DNA from: Chloroflexota bacterium
GTDB taxonomy: Bacteria > Chloroflexota > Anaerolineae > Aggregatilineales > UBA2796
Reading direction: 5' to 3'
Assembly (NCBI GenBank): GCA_021325095.1
Contig: JAJPHV010000148.1
Location: 1-48,566 of the forward strand
Length of the DNA: 48,566 nt
Under the pieces are notes generated by a model that made no database searches, was not told where the DNA came from, and was given only the letters and a program-made list of their open reading frames with translations. The position numbers and the translations under genes are program-made. Below are positions 9,059 to 17,010 of the stretch, in pieces (positions within the stretch are counted from its first letter, which is position 1; each line of letters begins with the position of its first letter).

Positions 9059-10096
9059 TCAGGGAGAGTTTTGGGGCGTGGTCGAGGATGGTTCGCGCGT
9101 GGCCGATTCGCGGTAGCTGATCCAGCCGTACAGCACCAGACAGGCCAGCGCGCACATCGCCAGCGACAGCCACGTTTCCTGATGCCAGTAGATGAGGCCC
9201 GCGACGCCAAACCCAATTGACAGCAGCAAATACAACAGCGTGACCAGGTGCGGCGGTTCGCCGAGTTTGACGAGCCGCTGGTACAGGTGCGAGCGGTAGG
9301 GGTGGCGGCGATTCTGGCCTTTGGCAAGGTAGCGGAAGAAGGTGAAGACCGCATCGAACAGGAACAACCCGACGATCAGGCCGCCCGTGACCATCAGCCG
9401 GGGCGAGGCGCCGCGAGATACGGCCAGCATCGGCAGCGCGGCCAGGCTGAACCCCAGGAACATACTGCCCACGTCGCCCAGAAAGATGCTGGCGGGCGGC
9501 AGATTGTAGACCAGGAACCCCGCCGATGCTCCGGCAATCAGCAGCCCAAGCAAGACAACCAGCGGATCGGTTTGGATGAGGCCCACGCCGACGTATAACC
9601 CACCGGCCAGCACGGCCTGCCCACCGGCCAGGCCATCGATGCCGTCCATGTAGTTATAGGCATTGACCAGGCCGACGATCCATAGAATGCTCACCAGGTA
9701 GCTGACGGTTCCGGTGAGGGTGAGGTCAAAGTGGGGCAGACCGATGTGCAGGATGGGCGCAGCCGGGACAAAGATCAACGCGACGGCGGCCTGCGCGACC
9801 AACCTGGCCGGGCGCGGCAGGGTGCGCAGGTCGTCCACAAAGCCGATCAGCCCCATCAGCGCACCCGCCAGGGCAAAGCGAACCACCTGGCCCGGATCGC
9901 CCAGGGAGAGTCCGGCGGGCATGAAAATGAGGAGGACGACGACCAGGATCACTACCCCGCCACCGCGCGGCGTCTCCGCTACGTTTCCTGTGGAGGCGTG
10001 CTGTCGCTCGGCGTAGCGGCGAATGAGGCGCAGGCCAAGCCAGGACGTAAAGGTAGCCAGCGCGCCACAGAAGATCAGGAACACCAGGTTGTCCAA
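9059..10096 (-). CDS. WecA/TagO/MraY-like polyprenyl-phosphate sugar-1-phosphate transferase
   Basis: GT4 phosphoglycosyltransferase that moves a UDP-sugar 1-phosphate (commonly GlcNAc-1-P) to undecaprenyl phosphate, the first step of surface-polymer synthesis. 345 residues, about ten helices. Family motifs: ETPRGGGVVI, GFVDDLR (Asp pair), NAYNYMDGIDGLAGG (catalytic Asp), FLGDVGSMFLG, and the C-terminal HPYRSHLYQRLVKLG, whose HxxR pattern fits WecA/TagO rather than MraY. The likely start is TTG at 10096, because a perfect AGGAGG lies eight bases before it; a further in-frame TTG at 10147 has nothing comparable. It is convergent with the PMT pair, divergent from the GNAT gene, and probably supplies the lipid carrier for the glycan made by the neighbouring enzymes. 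Confidence 0.9.
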   Translation of the reverse strand: MDNLVFLIFCGALATFTSWLGLRLIRRYAERQHASTGNVAETPRGGGVVILVVVLLIFMPAGLSLGDPGQVVRFALAGALMGLIGFVDDLRTLPRPARLVAQAAVALIFVPAAPILHIGLPHFDLTLTGTVSYLVSILWIVGLVNAYNYMDGIDGLAGGQAVLAGGLYVGVGLIQTDPLVVLLGLLIAGASAGFLVYNLPPASIFLGDVGSMFLGFSLAALPMLAVSRGASPRLMVTGGLIVGLFLFDAVFTFFRYLAKGQNRRHPYRSHLYQRLVKLGEPPHLVTLLYLLLSIGFGVAGLIYWHQETWLSLAMCALACLVLYGWISYRESATREPSSTTPQNSP

Positions 10097-10231
10097 GGGC
10101 GTTGCCTCCTGCGTCTCTATAGTACCGGGAGACACAGAAGCTGACAAAGCGCTGAAAAATCAGCCTTGTGGTGAGGTAAACTCCGGCTGGAAGTGTTATC
10201 CTATGAGAAGTTGACGGTGTAGAGTTGTAGC

Positions 10232-11089
10232 ATGGTTACGTCCCAGATCACGATTACGCCTTATGCGCGCCGCCACCGGCGCGATTTTCTGCGTTTCCTG
10301 CAAAACGACCAGCGCCTGCACATTCACCTGGACTGGCAAATGGTGGACGAGTGGATCAGCGATCCCGAAGTGCCGGTCTACCTGGCCTTCCACGAACGGC
10401 AACTGGTCGGCGCCATCGCCTCCGCGCCCGCGCTCGGTAACACGACGTGGCTGCGACTGTTGGGCCTGGGCAACGCCATCGATGCCGATATACTGCTGGC
10501 AGAGCTATGGGCGCCTCTGCGCGATCAACTGCTGTCCATAGGCGTTACCCAGATCGCCACCCTGCTCTTGCAGCCCTGGATGACGCCGCATCTGACGGCG
10601 CTGGGCTTTACATATCTGGATGAGATTGTGACGCTGCGGCGGCAGGGAATGGATGTGCCGCTGCCGCTACGTAGCGACGTGCTGGTGCGGCACGCCGATT
10701 GGCGTGAGGTGCGGCAGGTGGTCGAAATCGACCACACGGCCTTTCTCCCGATCTGGCAGCTTACCGAAACTTCACTGCGGCAGGCCGCCCGTTCTTCCTA
10801 CAGTTTCACGGTAGCCGAACTCGATGGGCGGATGGTGGGCTACCAGATCTCGACCATGTACCAGGATGGCGCGCATCTGGCCCGGCTGGCGGTGCTGCCC
10901 GACGTGCAGGGTCAGGGTATCGGCGGCTTGCTGATCGGGGAAATGATCGGGCAGTTCTTGCGGCGCGGTGTGATGAGCGTCACCGTCAATACACAGCAAA
11001 CGAACGTCCAATCGCAGCGGCTGTACCAGCGCTATGGCTTTTCGCTGACCGGGCTGACCATGCCAGTCTGGGCGATGGATATCCGTTGA
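10232..11089 (+). CDS. GNAT-family N-acetyltransferase with degenerate N-terminal half
   Basis: 285 residues arranged as two GNAT-like halves. The C-terminal half (about 150-285) is intact: LARLAVLPDVQGQGIGGLLI holds the acetyl-CoA loop Q-x2-G-x-G/A, followed by TVNTQQTNVQSQRLYQRYGF, the usual strand-helix end. The N-terminal half has the shape but no acetyl-CoA loop, as in many double-GNAT proteins. The acceptor is unknown. ATG 10232 is family-consistent though the ribosome site is poor. Cytoplasmic. It stands between the WecA-like gene (divergent) and the lytic transglycosylase. Confidence 0.83.
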   Translation: MVTSQITITPYARRHRRDFLRFLQNDQRLHIHLDWQMVDEWISDPEVPVYLAFHERQLVGAIASAPALGNTTWLRLLGLGNAIDADILLAELWAPLRDQLLSIGVTQIATLLLQPWMTPHLTALGFTYLDEIVTLRRQGMDVPLPLRSDVLVRHADWREVRQVVEIDHTAFLPIWQLTETSLRQAARSSYSFTVAELDGRMVGYQISTMYQDGAHLARLAVLPDVQGQGIGGLLIGEMIGQFLRRGVMSVTVNTQQTNVQSQRLYQRYGFSLTGLTMPVWAMDIR

Positions 11090-11155
11090 GGCTACCTGCC
11101 AACCCGGAACACGATGAAGACACTGCGAATTCCAACCCCAGTCTGATGTTGATCG

Positions 11156-11164
11156 TGGTATGCT
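11156..11164 (+). promoter_or_regulatory. Possible extended -10 box before the lytic transglycosylase
   Basis: TGGTATGCT matches an extended -10 element (TGn + TATGCT), 38 bases before the ATG at 11202. No good -35 is visible at the matching distance. Weak prediction supported mainly by similar extended -10 boxes elsewhere in the window. Confidence 0.3.
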
Positions 11165-11201
11165 GTGCAAGGTTGTACTGTAACGATTGATGCGGTGAAG
11201 G

Positions 11202-11921
11202 ATGCGATCTGTACAACGCTGGTGGGTGCGCCTGCTGCCCCTGCAACTGGTGCTGATGATGGGCGCAATTGGCCTGGCGGCAGGTGTTCTGGGAGCCATG
11301 ACGATCATACTTGTGCGCGGCAGTTTCAAGACTGCCCCGCTACCCGGCGCGCCAGGGGCTGAATCGCCGCCCTCCGTCGGGGCGGTTTTCACGCCGGAGG
11401 TACAGCACTGGGTTCCAAAAATCCTGGAATGGTCGAAGGAGTACGGCGTCGATCCGAACATTCTGGCGACAGTGATCCAGATCGAAAGCTGCGGCGATTT
11501 TATGGCTGGCTCCGGGGCGGGTGCACAGGGGCTTTTCCAGGTCATGCCGTTTCACTTCCAGGACGGTGAAGACCCGCACGACCCGGACACCAATGCCAAA
11601 CGGGGCATCGAGTACCTGATCGGCGGGCTGCGCCGGGCCGATGGGCATGTCGGGCTGGCGATGGCGGGCTACAATGGCGGCTGGGGTGTGATCGACGTGG
11701 GCTGGGGCGGCTGGTATCGGGAGACGCGCCTGTATTACATCTGGGGGACGCAAATCTACCTGGACGCGATACACGGCAAAACGCCAGCACAGAGCGCTGC
11801 GCTGCAAAGCTGGTTGAACGCGGGCGGCATCAATCTGTGCAGGCAAGCTGCGGCGCGCCTCGCCACGCCGACGCCGGGGACGCCGCAGCCCACCCTTCAA
11901 ATCATTCCGCTGTCACAGTGA
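11202..11921 (+). CDS. Membrane-anchored lytic transglycosylase, SLT domain
   Basis: Peptidoglycan-cleaving (lysozyme-like) enzyme, 239 residues. One N-terminal membrane segment (about 12-38) and then a short Pro-rich linker place the enzyme outside the membrane. The SLT domain spans about 68-190: catalytic Glu E95 in VIQIESCGD, the GAQGLFQVMP strand (108-116), and AGYNGG, all hallmarks of family 1. The C-terminal 40 residues are Ala/Pro/Thr-rich. It presumably remodels the cell wall for envelope assembly. A 14-base tandem duplication covers its stop codon (11912-11938). ATG 11202 is used because it opens the membrane anchor; a strong ribosome site is not seen. Confidence 0.87.
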   Translation: MRSVQRWWVRLLPLQLVLMMGAIGLAAGVLGAMTIILVRGSFKTAPLPGAPGAESPPSVGAVFTPEVQHWVPKILEWSKEYGVDPNILATVIQIESCGDFMAGSGAGAQGLFQVMPFHFQDGEDPHDPDTNAKRGIEYLIGGLRRADGHVGLAMAGYNGGWGVIDVGWGGWYRETRLYYIWGTQIYLDAIHGKTPAQSAALQSWLNAGGINLCRQAAARLATPTPGTPQPTLQIIPLSQ

Positions 11922-11938
11922 TTTCGTCACAGTGATTT
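11912..11938. repeat. Short tandem duplication over a stop codon
   Basis: GTCACAGTGATTT occurs twice in direct orientation with a 14-base period (11912-11924 and 11926-11938). The transglycosylase stop TGA (11919-11921) lies in the first copy. Probably a simple slippage duplication. Confidence 0.7.
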
Positions 11939-12015
11939 GGGTGCCTCCGTCAGCATGCGCGCTGCCCGGTGAATTAGGTAGATCGTAGATCAGCATAGCT
12001 CTGGGGTGATGTCTC

Positions 12016-13017
12016 ATGGCCGTCATATTTCGTGAACCCGATGCAAACCCTGCCGCGCTTGATGGCTGCCAGATCGCAGTGCTTGGTTACGGCAATCTGG
12101 GCCGCACCTTCGCGCTGAACATGCGCGACAGCGGTCTCAAGGTGATCGTCGGCAACATCGATGACGATTACGCAACAAAGGCGTACCAGGATGGTTTTGA
12201 CGTGGTTGGGCTGGACGAGGCAGCGCGCAGCGCCAACGTGAAATTTATGCTGCTGCCCGACGAAGCCATGCCGGAAGTGTATTTAACCAGCGTGTCGCCC
12301 AGTCTGCGTCCCAACGATATGCTGGTCTTTGCTTCGGGTTACAACATTACCTTCGGGTTTATCGAGCCACCGCCTTTTACCGACGTGGTCATGATCGCCC
12401 CACGCACAATAGGCACGGGGGTACGCGAAGGGTATCAGGCCGGGCGCGGCTTTCTGAGCTTCCTGGCCGTGGAGCAGGACTCTTCCGGCAAAGCCTGGGA
12501 GCGGCTGCTGGCCTTGTCGCTGGCGCTTGGCACGCTGCGGGCGGGGGCGCTCGAATTGACTTTTCGCCAGGAAGCTGAACTGGACTTGTTTATCCAGCAG
12601 GCATTTTTGCCCGCGCTCCATGCCCTGATCATGACTTCCGCCGACCTGCTGATCGGGGAAGGCTACCCGCCGGAAGCGGCCCTGCTCGATCTGTACGTCT
12701 CCGGCGAACTGGGCTATACGCTCACCAAGGCGGCGGAACTGGGAATGCGCGACACGCTCCGGCTGTACCCACTGACCGGCCAGTATGGGATGTTGTCTCG
12801 CAGCGAGCGCTTCCAGGAGCCGAAGTTGCAGCGCCAGATGGAACTGGCCCTGGAAGACATCCGCAGCGGCAAATTTGCGCAGGAGTGGGCCGCCGAATAC
12901 GCCAATGGTTACCCCCGCCTGGAAGCGCTGCGCCGCAAGCGGAGTACCATGCCCCTCTGGGCGCTGGAACAGCAGGCCATCGCGCTGCTGAAGCAAAACC
13001 CGCCCGAAAATCGATGA
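12016..13017 (+). CDS. Ketol-acid reductoisomerase-like protein with altered active site
   Basis: Homologue of class I ketol-acid reductoisomerase (IlvC), 333 residues, with the N-terminal Rossmann fold (GCQIAVLGYGNLGRTFALNM, 17-36) and the knotted all-helical C-terminal domain (EAELDLF, GEGYPPEAALLD). Position by position it follows IlvC, but key residues differ. The catalytic-loop His of FAHG is Ser (FASG, S107), the Lys of APKGPG is Arg (APRTIG, R130), and the metal Glu of DLFGEQ is Gln (DLFIQQ, Q194, D190 kept). The PE-x4-E-x3-E metal pair is not preserved in spacing. The cofactor loop reads VGNIDDD instead of the Arg/Ser phosphate grip, suggesting NADH rather than NADPH. No other ilv gene is nearby. 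ATG 12016 follows GGGGTGAT; its stop overlaps the GT9 start (ATGA). Function beyond an NAD(P)-binding reductase-like fold is unknown. Confidence 0.8.
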   Translation: MAVIFREPDANPAALDGCQIAVLGYGNLGRTFALNMRDSGLKVIVGNIDDDYATKAYQDGFDVVGLDEAARSANVKFMLLPDEAMPEVYLTSVSPSLRPNDMLVFASGYNITFGFIEPPPFTDVVMIAPRTIGTGVREGYQAGRGFLSFLAVEQDSSGKAWERLLALSLALGTLRAGALELTFRQEAELDLFIQQAFLPALHALIMTSADLLIGEGYPPEAALLDLYVSGELGYTLTKAAELGMRDTLRLYPLTGQYGMLSRSERFQEPKLQRQMELALEDIRSGKFAQEWAAEYANGYPRLEALRRKRSTMPLWALEQQAIALLKQNPPENR

Positions 13018-14168
13018 GCGACCTCGCCCCCAACCCCTCTCCAACTGGAGAGGGGCGCAAATCAGCAATGCAGGGGAAAATGCCTCCCCCTCTTCATAGG
13101 ATGGAAAGGGAGTCGGGGGGTGAAGCAGCGATCCGCCGCATTGTGCTGGTCAAGCCGTGCTGCATCGGGGACGTGATCTTTGCAACAGCGCTGCTGGCAG
13201 CGCTTCGGCGCGGGTATCCCGATGCGACCATCGATTGGGCTGTCGGCTCGATGGCTGCCTCTGCGCTGCGCGATCATCCCTCGCTCGACCAGCTTATCGA
13301 TACGGGGCCGCGGGCGAATCCGGCTTCACAACCGGGCAGCCTGATCCATCTAGTGCGCCGCCTGCACGCCGGGCGCTACGATCTGGCGGTGGTTCCGGAT
13401 CGCTCGCCATTGATCGGCTTGGCGGTGCTGCTGGCCGCTATCCCGCGCCGGGCCGGGCTGGACAGCGCCGGGCGTGGCTTTGCCTACACTATTAAAGCGC
13501 CAATCGATCCCGCCGCTGTCCGGCATGAGGCCGAGATATACCTGGACGTAGCGCGGGCGCTTGGGCTGTCAACCGAGGGCTGTTGGGCCAATGTACCGCC
13601 TGGTGCTGCGGCACTGGACGAGGCGCAGCGTGTGCTGGCGGCCACGTCGGGCAAGCCGTTGATTCTGGTGCATCCCGGCGGTGGCGTCAATGCCGGGATG
13701 ACGATGATCCAGAAGCGCTGGCCGGCTGAGAACTTTGCCGCCCTGACTGAACGTATCGCGGATGCAATAGACGGCGAAATTGCGGTGATCGGCGCGCCGA
13801 GCGATCAGGACGCCGTGACGACCTTCCGGCACTGCCTGCAGCAGCCCGCGCTGGATTTGACGAACCGTCTGACGCTGCCCGTCATTGGTGCGCTGGCTTC
13901 GCTGGCGGCGCTGTACGTGGGGAATGACAACGGCGTGGCGCATCTGGCCGCAGCATCGGGTGGAAAAGTCCTGATGATTTTCGGGCCGTCCGACCCGCGC
14001 CGCTACGCGCCGTTTGTGCCGCCGGAACGGGCGCGCGCGATCTGGCGACCCGTCGCCGTGCCGGAGCAGGGCGTGAGTGCAGGCACGCCAGCCACTTTTG
14101 ATTGGGCGCGGGATGGCGTGAGCGTTGACGAGGCATGGCAAGGCGTGTGCGAGCTGCTACAAATCTGA
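13014..14168 (+). CDS. GT9-family (heptosyltransferase-like) glycosyltransferase
   Basis: GT-B fold glycosyltransferase of family 9, which transfers a heptose or similar sugar from a nucleotide donor. 384 residues from ATG 13014, which overlaps the previous stop (ATGA). The conserved core starts at IRRIVLVKPCCIGDVIFATALL and continues through LILVHPGGG (donor-binding) to YVGNDNGVAHLAAASGG and IFGPSDPRRYAP, all typical. The first ~35 codons are a palindromic element read in frame (LAPNPSPTGEG and so on), so the true start is uncertain: ATG 13101 would also work. Chloroflexi lack LPS, so the acceptor is probably another surface glycan. Cytoplasmic, membrane-associated. Confidence 0.8.
   Translation: MSDLAPNPSPTGEGRKSAMQGKMPPPLHRMERESGGEAAIRRIVLVKPCCIGDVIFATALLAALRRGYPDATIDWAVGSMAASALRDHPSLDQLIDTGPRANPASQPGSLIHLVRRLHAGRYDLAVVPDRSPLIGLAVLLAAIPRRAGLDSAGRGFAYTIKAPIDPAAVRHEAEIYLDVARALGLSTEGCWANVPPGAAALDEAQRVLAATSGKPLILVHPGGGVNAGMTMIQKRWPAENFAALTERIADAIDGEIAVIGAPSDQDAVTTFRHCLQQPALDLTNRLTLPVIGALASLAALYVGNDNGVAHLAAASGGKVLMIFGPSDPRRYAPFVPPERARAIWRPVAVPEQGVSAGTPATFDWARDGVSVDEAWQGVCELLQI
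13022..13125. repeat. Palindromic element copy 3, read in frame as the GT9 N-terminus
   Basis: 104-bp element with two hairpins: CCTCGCCCCCAACCCCTCTCC opposite GGAGAGGGG (13046-13054) on the left, and CTCCCCCTCTTC / GGGAGTCGGGGGGTGAAG on the right. It sits over the 5' end of the GT9 gene with no stop codon in that frame. Confidence 0.75.
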
Positions 14169-14296
14169 GCAGGAAACGTCTCAGCCAATGGGGACACGAT
14201 TGGTTCCCTGCCCAAACGGAATACTTACCCCTGGGTTCGCTGATCATTCGCCGATATACTTTGAGGCACTGTATTGATAATAGGACACTGAGTTCG

Positions 14297-16207
14297 ATGT
14301 CGATAGGAACGTCATTACCGAGAGAAGCGATTACTGTTACTGAGCCATCTATCGCTTTACCAGCCAGACAGCAACTTGTACCAAGAGTACTACAGAGCGA
14401 CTCCAGGTCTGTCAGCCTGGTGCACACCAGGCTGATCATTCTGGTGAGCATCCTCTTGTTCATCAGCGCGACCCGCATCTTGCGCTTCGACCAGCGCGAA
14501 CTGCATCCTGATGAAATCTGGTCAGTCTGGCAGACTCTGGGCACGCCTGTCCAGATTGTGCGCTGGACGCCGCACGATTGGACGCCTGTCTATTATCTGT
14601 TCCTGGGCCTCTGGCGTGCCCTGGTGGGCATTCAACCTTTTGCGTTGCTGGTGCATCCTTTCCTGCAATTTTTGATCGCGGAAGCAGTGCTGTACCGCGT
14701 GGCCCGGCGGCTGTTCAATGAAAGCGCAGCCTGGATCGGCGTCTTGAGCTTCGCCGCGCTGGGCTTCAACTTTCACCTGAGTATGCTGCTGCGCGCCTAC
14801 ATGACCATTCTGATGCTCATGGTCACTGCCCTGTGGTTGGCGGTGCGCTACTTTGAGCATCCCACCCGAAAACGGGGCCTTTGGCTTGCCCTGGCGCTGA
14901 CAGTGATGTTGTACCTGCATCTGACAGCTATCTTCGGCGTCGGCATGGTTGTCCTGTTTACGCTGCTGGTCTATCCCAGGCGCGCCCGTTACTGGGCGCT
15001 GCCTGCCGTGCTGACGCTTGGCCTGTCCATACCGCTGCTGGTCTGGCCCAAAACGGCCAGTGCGGTTCAGACCGCTGCCATGACCTTATCCGTCTACTCG
15101 AACCCGGCCTTCCTCAACGTGATCTTCCACAAGTTGCTGGAAACCTGGCAGGACTTTGCAGGCTATTATCTGAGTATGTGGGCGGCATTGCTGGTCTTCG
15201 CCGGGGTGCTGATCATCCAGGCCAGAATACGCTATCGGCACGCGCTGGGGCTTTTGTTGTGGATGCTTTCGCCTGCTGCTCTGGTGCTCATCGCACCGGT
15301 TTTCGGGGCTTTCAACACCCGCCACATGGCATGGGTTTCGATTGGCATCGCACTGTGGCTTGGCTGGGGGTTTTCGAACCTGGCAGGTCGGGCGAACCTG
15401 GGTGTAGTTGCTGTCTTGATTCTGGGAATGGTCGGGCCAGTGCCGATCAATGCGCCGGGTCGTATCCCCACCACGACGGTACTTCGCCAGCTAGCCGAAA
15501 AGGCAGTCTGGGGCGACGTGGCGCTTGTCGATGCGCGTGGTCTGGACGTGAATGGCGAAGAATGGGATTACTACTCGCAGGTTTATTTTCCGCGTGGGCT
15601 GACCTTCGTCTCGAACCCGGATGGCTATCGCAGGGTATGGTACATCTCTGACCCGGCTCACAGGAACGAGCTTGTTGAGGAGAGTGTGCGGCGCGAGCAC
15701 GTCCTGATGGCAACCATTGGCGATAGCGGCATCACTGCCGAACTCTATGAGGCTCCGCCAGACATGCAGGGGGTTGCCTTCGAGAACGGGATGCGCTTTC
15801 ACGGCGCTGATATTGAGGATGCGCGTGGCCCTGTGCCAGCGCTCCATGCGGGTCAACCGATCCACCTCCGCCTGTGGTGGTCAGTAGACCGGCAGCAGAA
15901 CCTGGATTACAGCGTTGGAACCTACGTGATGGATGGCAATGGCCTGTTCGCCCAGTTCGATGGGCCGCCAAAGGTCAAGGATGCCCCATCAGAAACGAGT
16001 CGCTGGGTCACGGGCCGCACTTACATCGAAGAGCGCGACATCGTCATGCCTTACCCCGTCAACCAGAACAGCCTGACCATTTACCTGGCGGTCTACTACT
16101 GGAAAGATCGGAAGCGCCTGGCCGCGCCAGGCATCAACGCCGATGGTTTGCTGCCCCTGCAACCAATACAGATTCGGCACTGGACGACACCGGACTCTCA
16201 TCCATAG
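14297..16207 (+). CDS. PMT-like glycosyltransferase with C-terminal beta-sandwich domain
   Basis: GT-C membrane glycosyltransferase, 636 residues from ATG 14297 (AGGA upstream). The frame is open back to 14135, but that part overlaps the GT9 gene and is not family-like. A cytoplasmic N-terminus of ~45 residues precedes helix one; then FDQRELHPDEIWSVWQ gives the acidic catalytic loop with His-Pro-Asp-Glu. About nine helices follow (WLALALTVMLYLHLTAIFGV and others). The last ~190 residues are extracytoplasmic, ending in the beta-sandwich module shared with the genes at 7193 and 32034: GQPIHLRLWW, DYSVGTYVMDGNG, FDGPP, LTIYLAVYYW. Substrate unknown; likely part of surface-glycan or glycoprotein assembly. 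Confidence 0.8.
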   Translation: MSIGTSLPREAITVTEPSIALPARQQLVPRVLQSDSRSVSLVHTRLIILVSILLFISATRILRFDQRELHPDEIWSVWQTLGTPVQIVRWTPHDWTPVYYLFLGLWRALVGIQPFALLVHPFLQFLIAEAVLYRVARRLFNESAAWIGVLSFAALGFNFHLSMLLRAYMTILMLMVTALWLAVRYFEHPTRKRGLWLALALTVMLYLHLTAIFGVGMVVLFTLLVYPRRARYWALPAVLTLGLSIPLLVWPKTASAVQTAAMTLSVYSNPAFLNVIFHKLLETWQDFAGYYLSMWAALLVFAGVLIIQARIRYRHALGLLLWMLSPAALVLIAPVFGAFNTRHMAWVSIGIALWLGWGFSNLAGRANLGVVAVLILGMVGPVPINAPGRIPTTTVLRQLAEKAVWGDVALVDARGLDVNGEEWDYYSQVYFPRGLTFVSNPDGYRRVWYISDPAHRNELVEESVRREHVLMATIGDSGITAELYEAPPDMQGVAFENGMRFHGADIEDARGPVPALHAGQPIHLRLWWSVDRQQNLDYSVGTYVMDGNGLFAQFDGPPKVKDAPSETSRWVTGRTYIEERDIVMPYPVNQNSLTIYLAVYYWKDRKRLAAPGINADGLLPLQPIQIRHWTTPDSHP

Positions 16208-16308
16208 CCATGTACGCTTTGCAGAAGAGCAGAGCATCGCGGGATCGGCTTATACGCAACGAACACAACCGCTGTGGATGGACGCTCCACGACCAGGCGG
16301 GCCGGCGG

Positions 16309-16336
16309 CAGCCTGTATGCGGCTGTAGGCTTTTTT
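16309..16336 (+). terminator. Weak intrinsic terminator candidate
   Basis: CAGCC (16309-16313) can pair with GGCTG (16321-16325), followed by TAGGC and six T residues (16331-16336). Located about 100 bp after the PMT gene. The stem is short, so this is a weak call. Confidence 0.3.
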
Positions 16337-16372
16337 ACCTGCAAATGCAGACAATTAGCCAGCCGGAATGCC

Positions 16373-16402
16373 TTGAAGAACGCTCGCAGTTATTGCTAGA
16401 AT
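16373..16402 (+). promoter_or_regulatory. Predicted promoter of the RAYT-like gene
   Basis: TTGAAG (16373-16378), 18-bp spacer, extended -10 TGCTAGAAT (TAGAAT at 16397-16402). Transcription would begin near 16409, which favours the ATG at 16460 (with GGAGAG before it) over the GTG at 16418. Confidence 0.5.
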
Positions 16403-16459
16403 TGGGAGGCAATACCTGTGAAGTATTGCGTTCTGGCAGAACGATGGAGAGATTGCACC

Positions 16460-16906
16460 ATGACCCCTGAACAAGCCGTATTCATTCGCATTGATACGGC
16501 GGATTGCAGACCCTATTTACAGGGGTCTAGCTGCGCTGAACTGGTGGTCAGCACCCTCTTTGCCGGACGGGAAAAGGGCTGGTTCGACCTGATAGGATTC
16601 GTCGTACTGCCCAATGAAGTTCAACTGCTGATCTATCCGCGTCGTCTGGTCGTCAGTATGTTGGTGAACAGCCTGGAAACCGATCTGTACCCGATGATGA
16701 GCGTGCTTACACCTATCAGCGGTTCCATCTTCGATACAGATTTTTACCGGGAGAAAGTGGATTGCGACGAGGAATGCCGCCAGCGCCTGCGCTGGATGCA
16801 CCTCGCGCCCGTCCGCGCCCGGCTGGCAACGCTGGCTGAGACCTATCCCTTTTCGTCCGCCAACCCCCGTTACCGTGACCTTCTGCGCGACATTCAGAGC
16901 GTCTAG
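16460..16906 (+). CDS. RAYT/Y1-transposase-like protein without the HUH motif
   Basis: 148 residues resembling REP-associated tyrosine transposases (IS200-like fold, Y1 family). The expected order is present: the central strand LIGFVVLPNEVQLLIYP matches the family's YVVMPNHVHLLI, and DFYREKVDCDEECRQRLRWM followed by HLAPVRARLATLAETYPFSS matches the yIHxNPVRAGL...YPWSS tail. Both His residues of the catalytic HUH motif are replaced: PNEVQ, residues 51-55, with E53 and Q55. The protein therefore should not bind metal or cleave DNA like its relatives, and may be a domesticated DNA-binding protein. It has its own predicted promoter and sits in a region dotted with palindromic elements. ATG 16460 is preferred (ribosome site GGAGAG); GTG 16418 would add 14 residues. 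Confidence 0.68.
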   Translation: MTPEQAVFIRIDTADCRPYLQGSSCAELVVSTLFAGREKGWFDLIGFVVLPNEVQLLIYPRRLVVSMLVNSLETDLYPMMSVLTPISGSIFDTDFYREKVDCDEECRQRLRWMHLAPVRARLATLAETYPFSSANPRYRDLLRDIQSV

Positions 16907-16913
16907 TTCCCGT

Positions 16914-16941
16914 TTGGGTAGGCTGCAATTCGCGCTACAAT
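16914..16941 (+). promoter_or_regulatory. Predicted promoter of the MaoC-MBL pair
   Basis: TTGGGT (16914-16919), 16-bp spacer, TACAAT (16936-16941). The ATG at 17011 is 69 bases downstream with AGAGGAG before it. Confidence 0.45.
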
Positions 16942-17010
16942 CGAGCGCCGTTGCGTTGTTTTCCGGCGGCAAGTGTCGTACTGCTGCCGAGCACTGCTAG
17001 AGGAGTCGTC

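Noticed and set aside
16309..16336. attC-like or integron feature near the RAYT-like gene
   Set aside because: No integrase, no paired R/L boxes; the structure is only a short hairpin with a T run.
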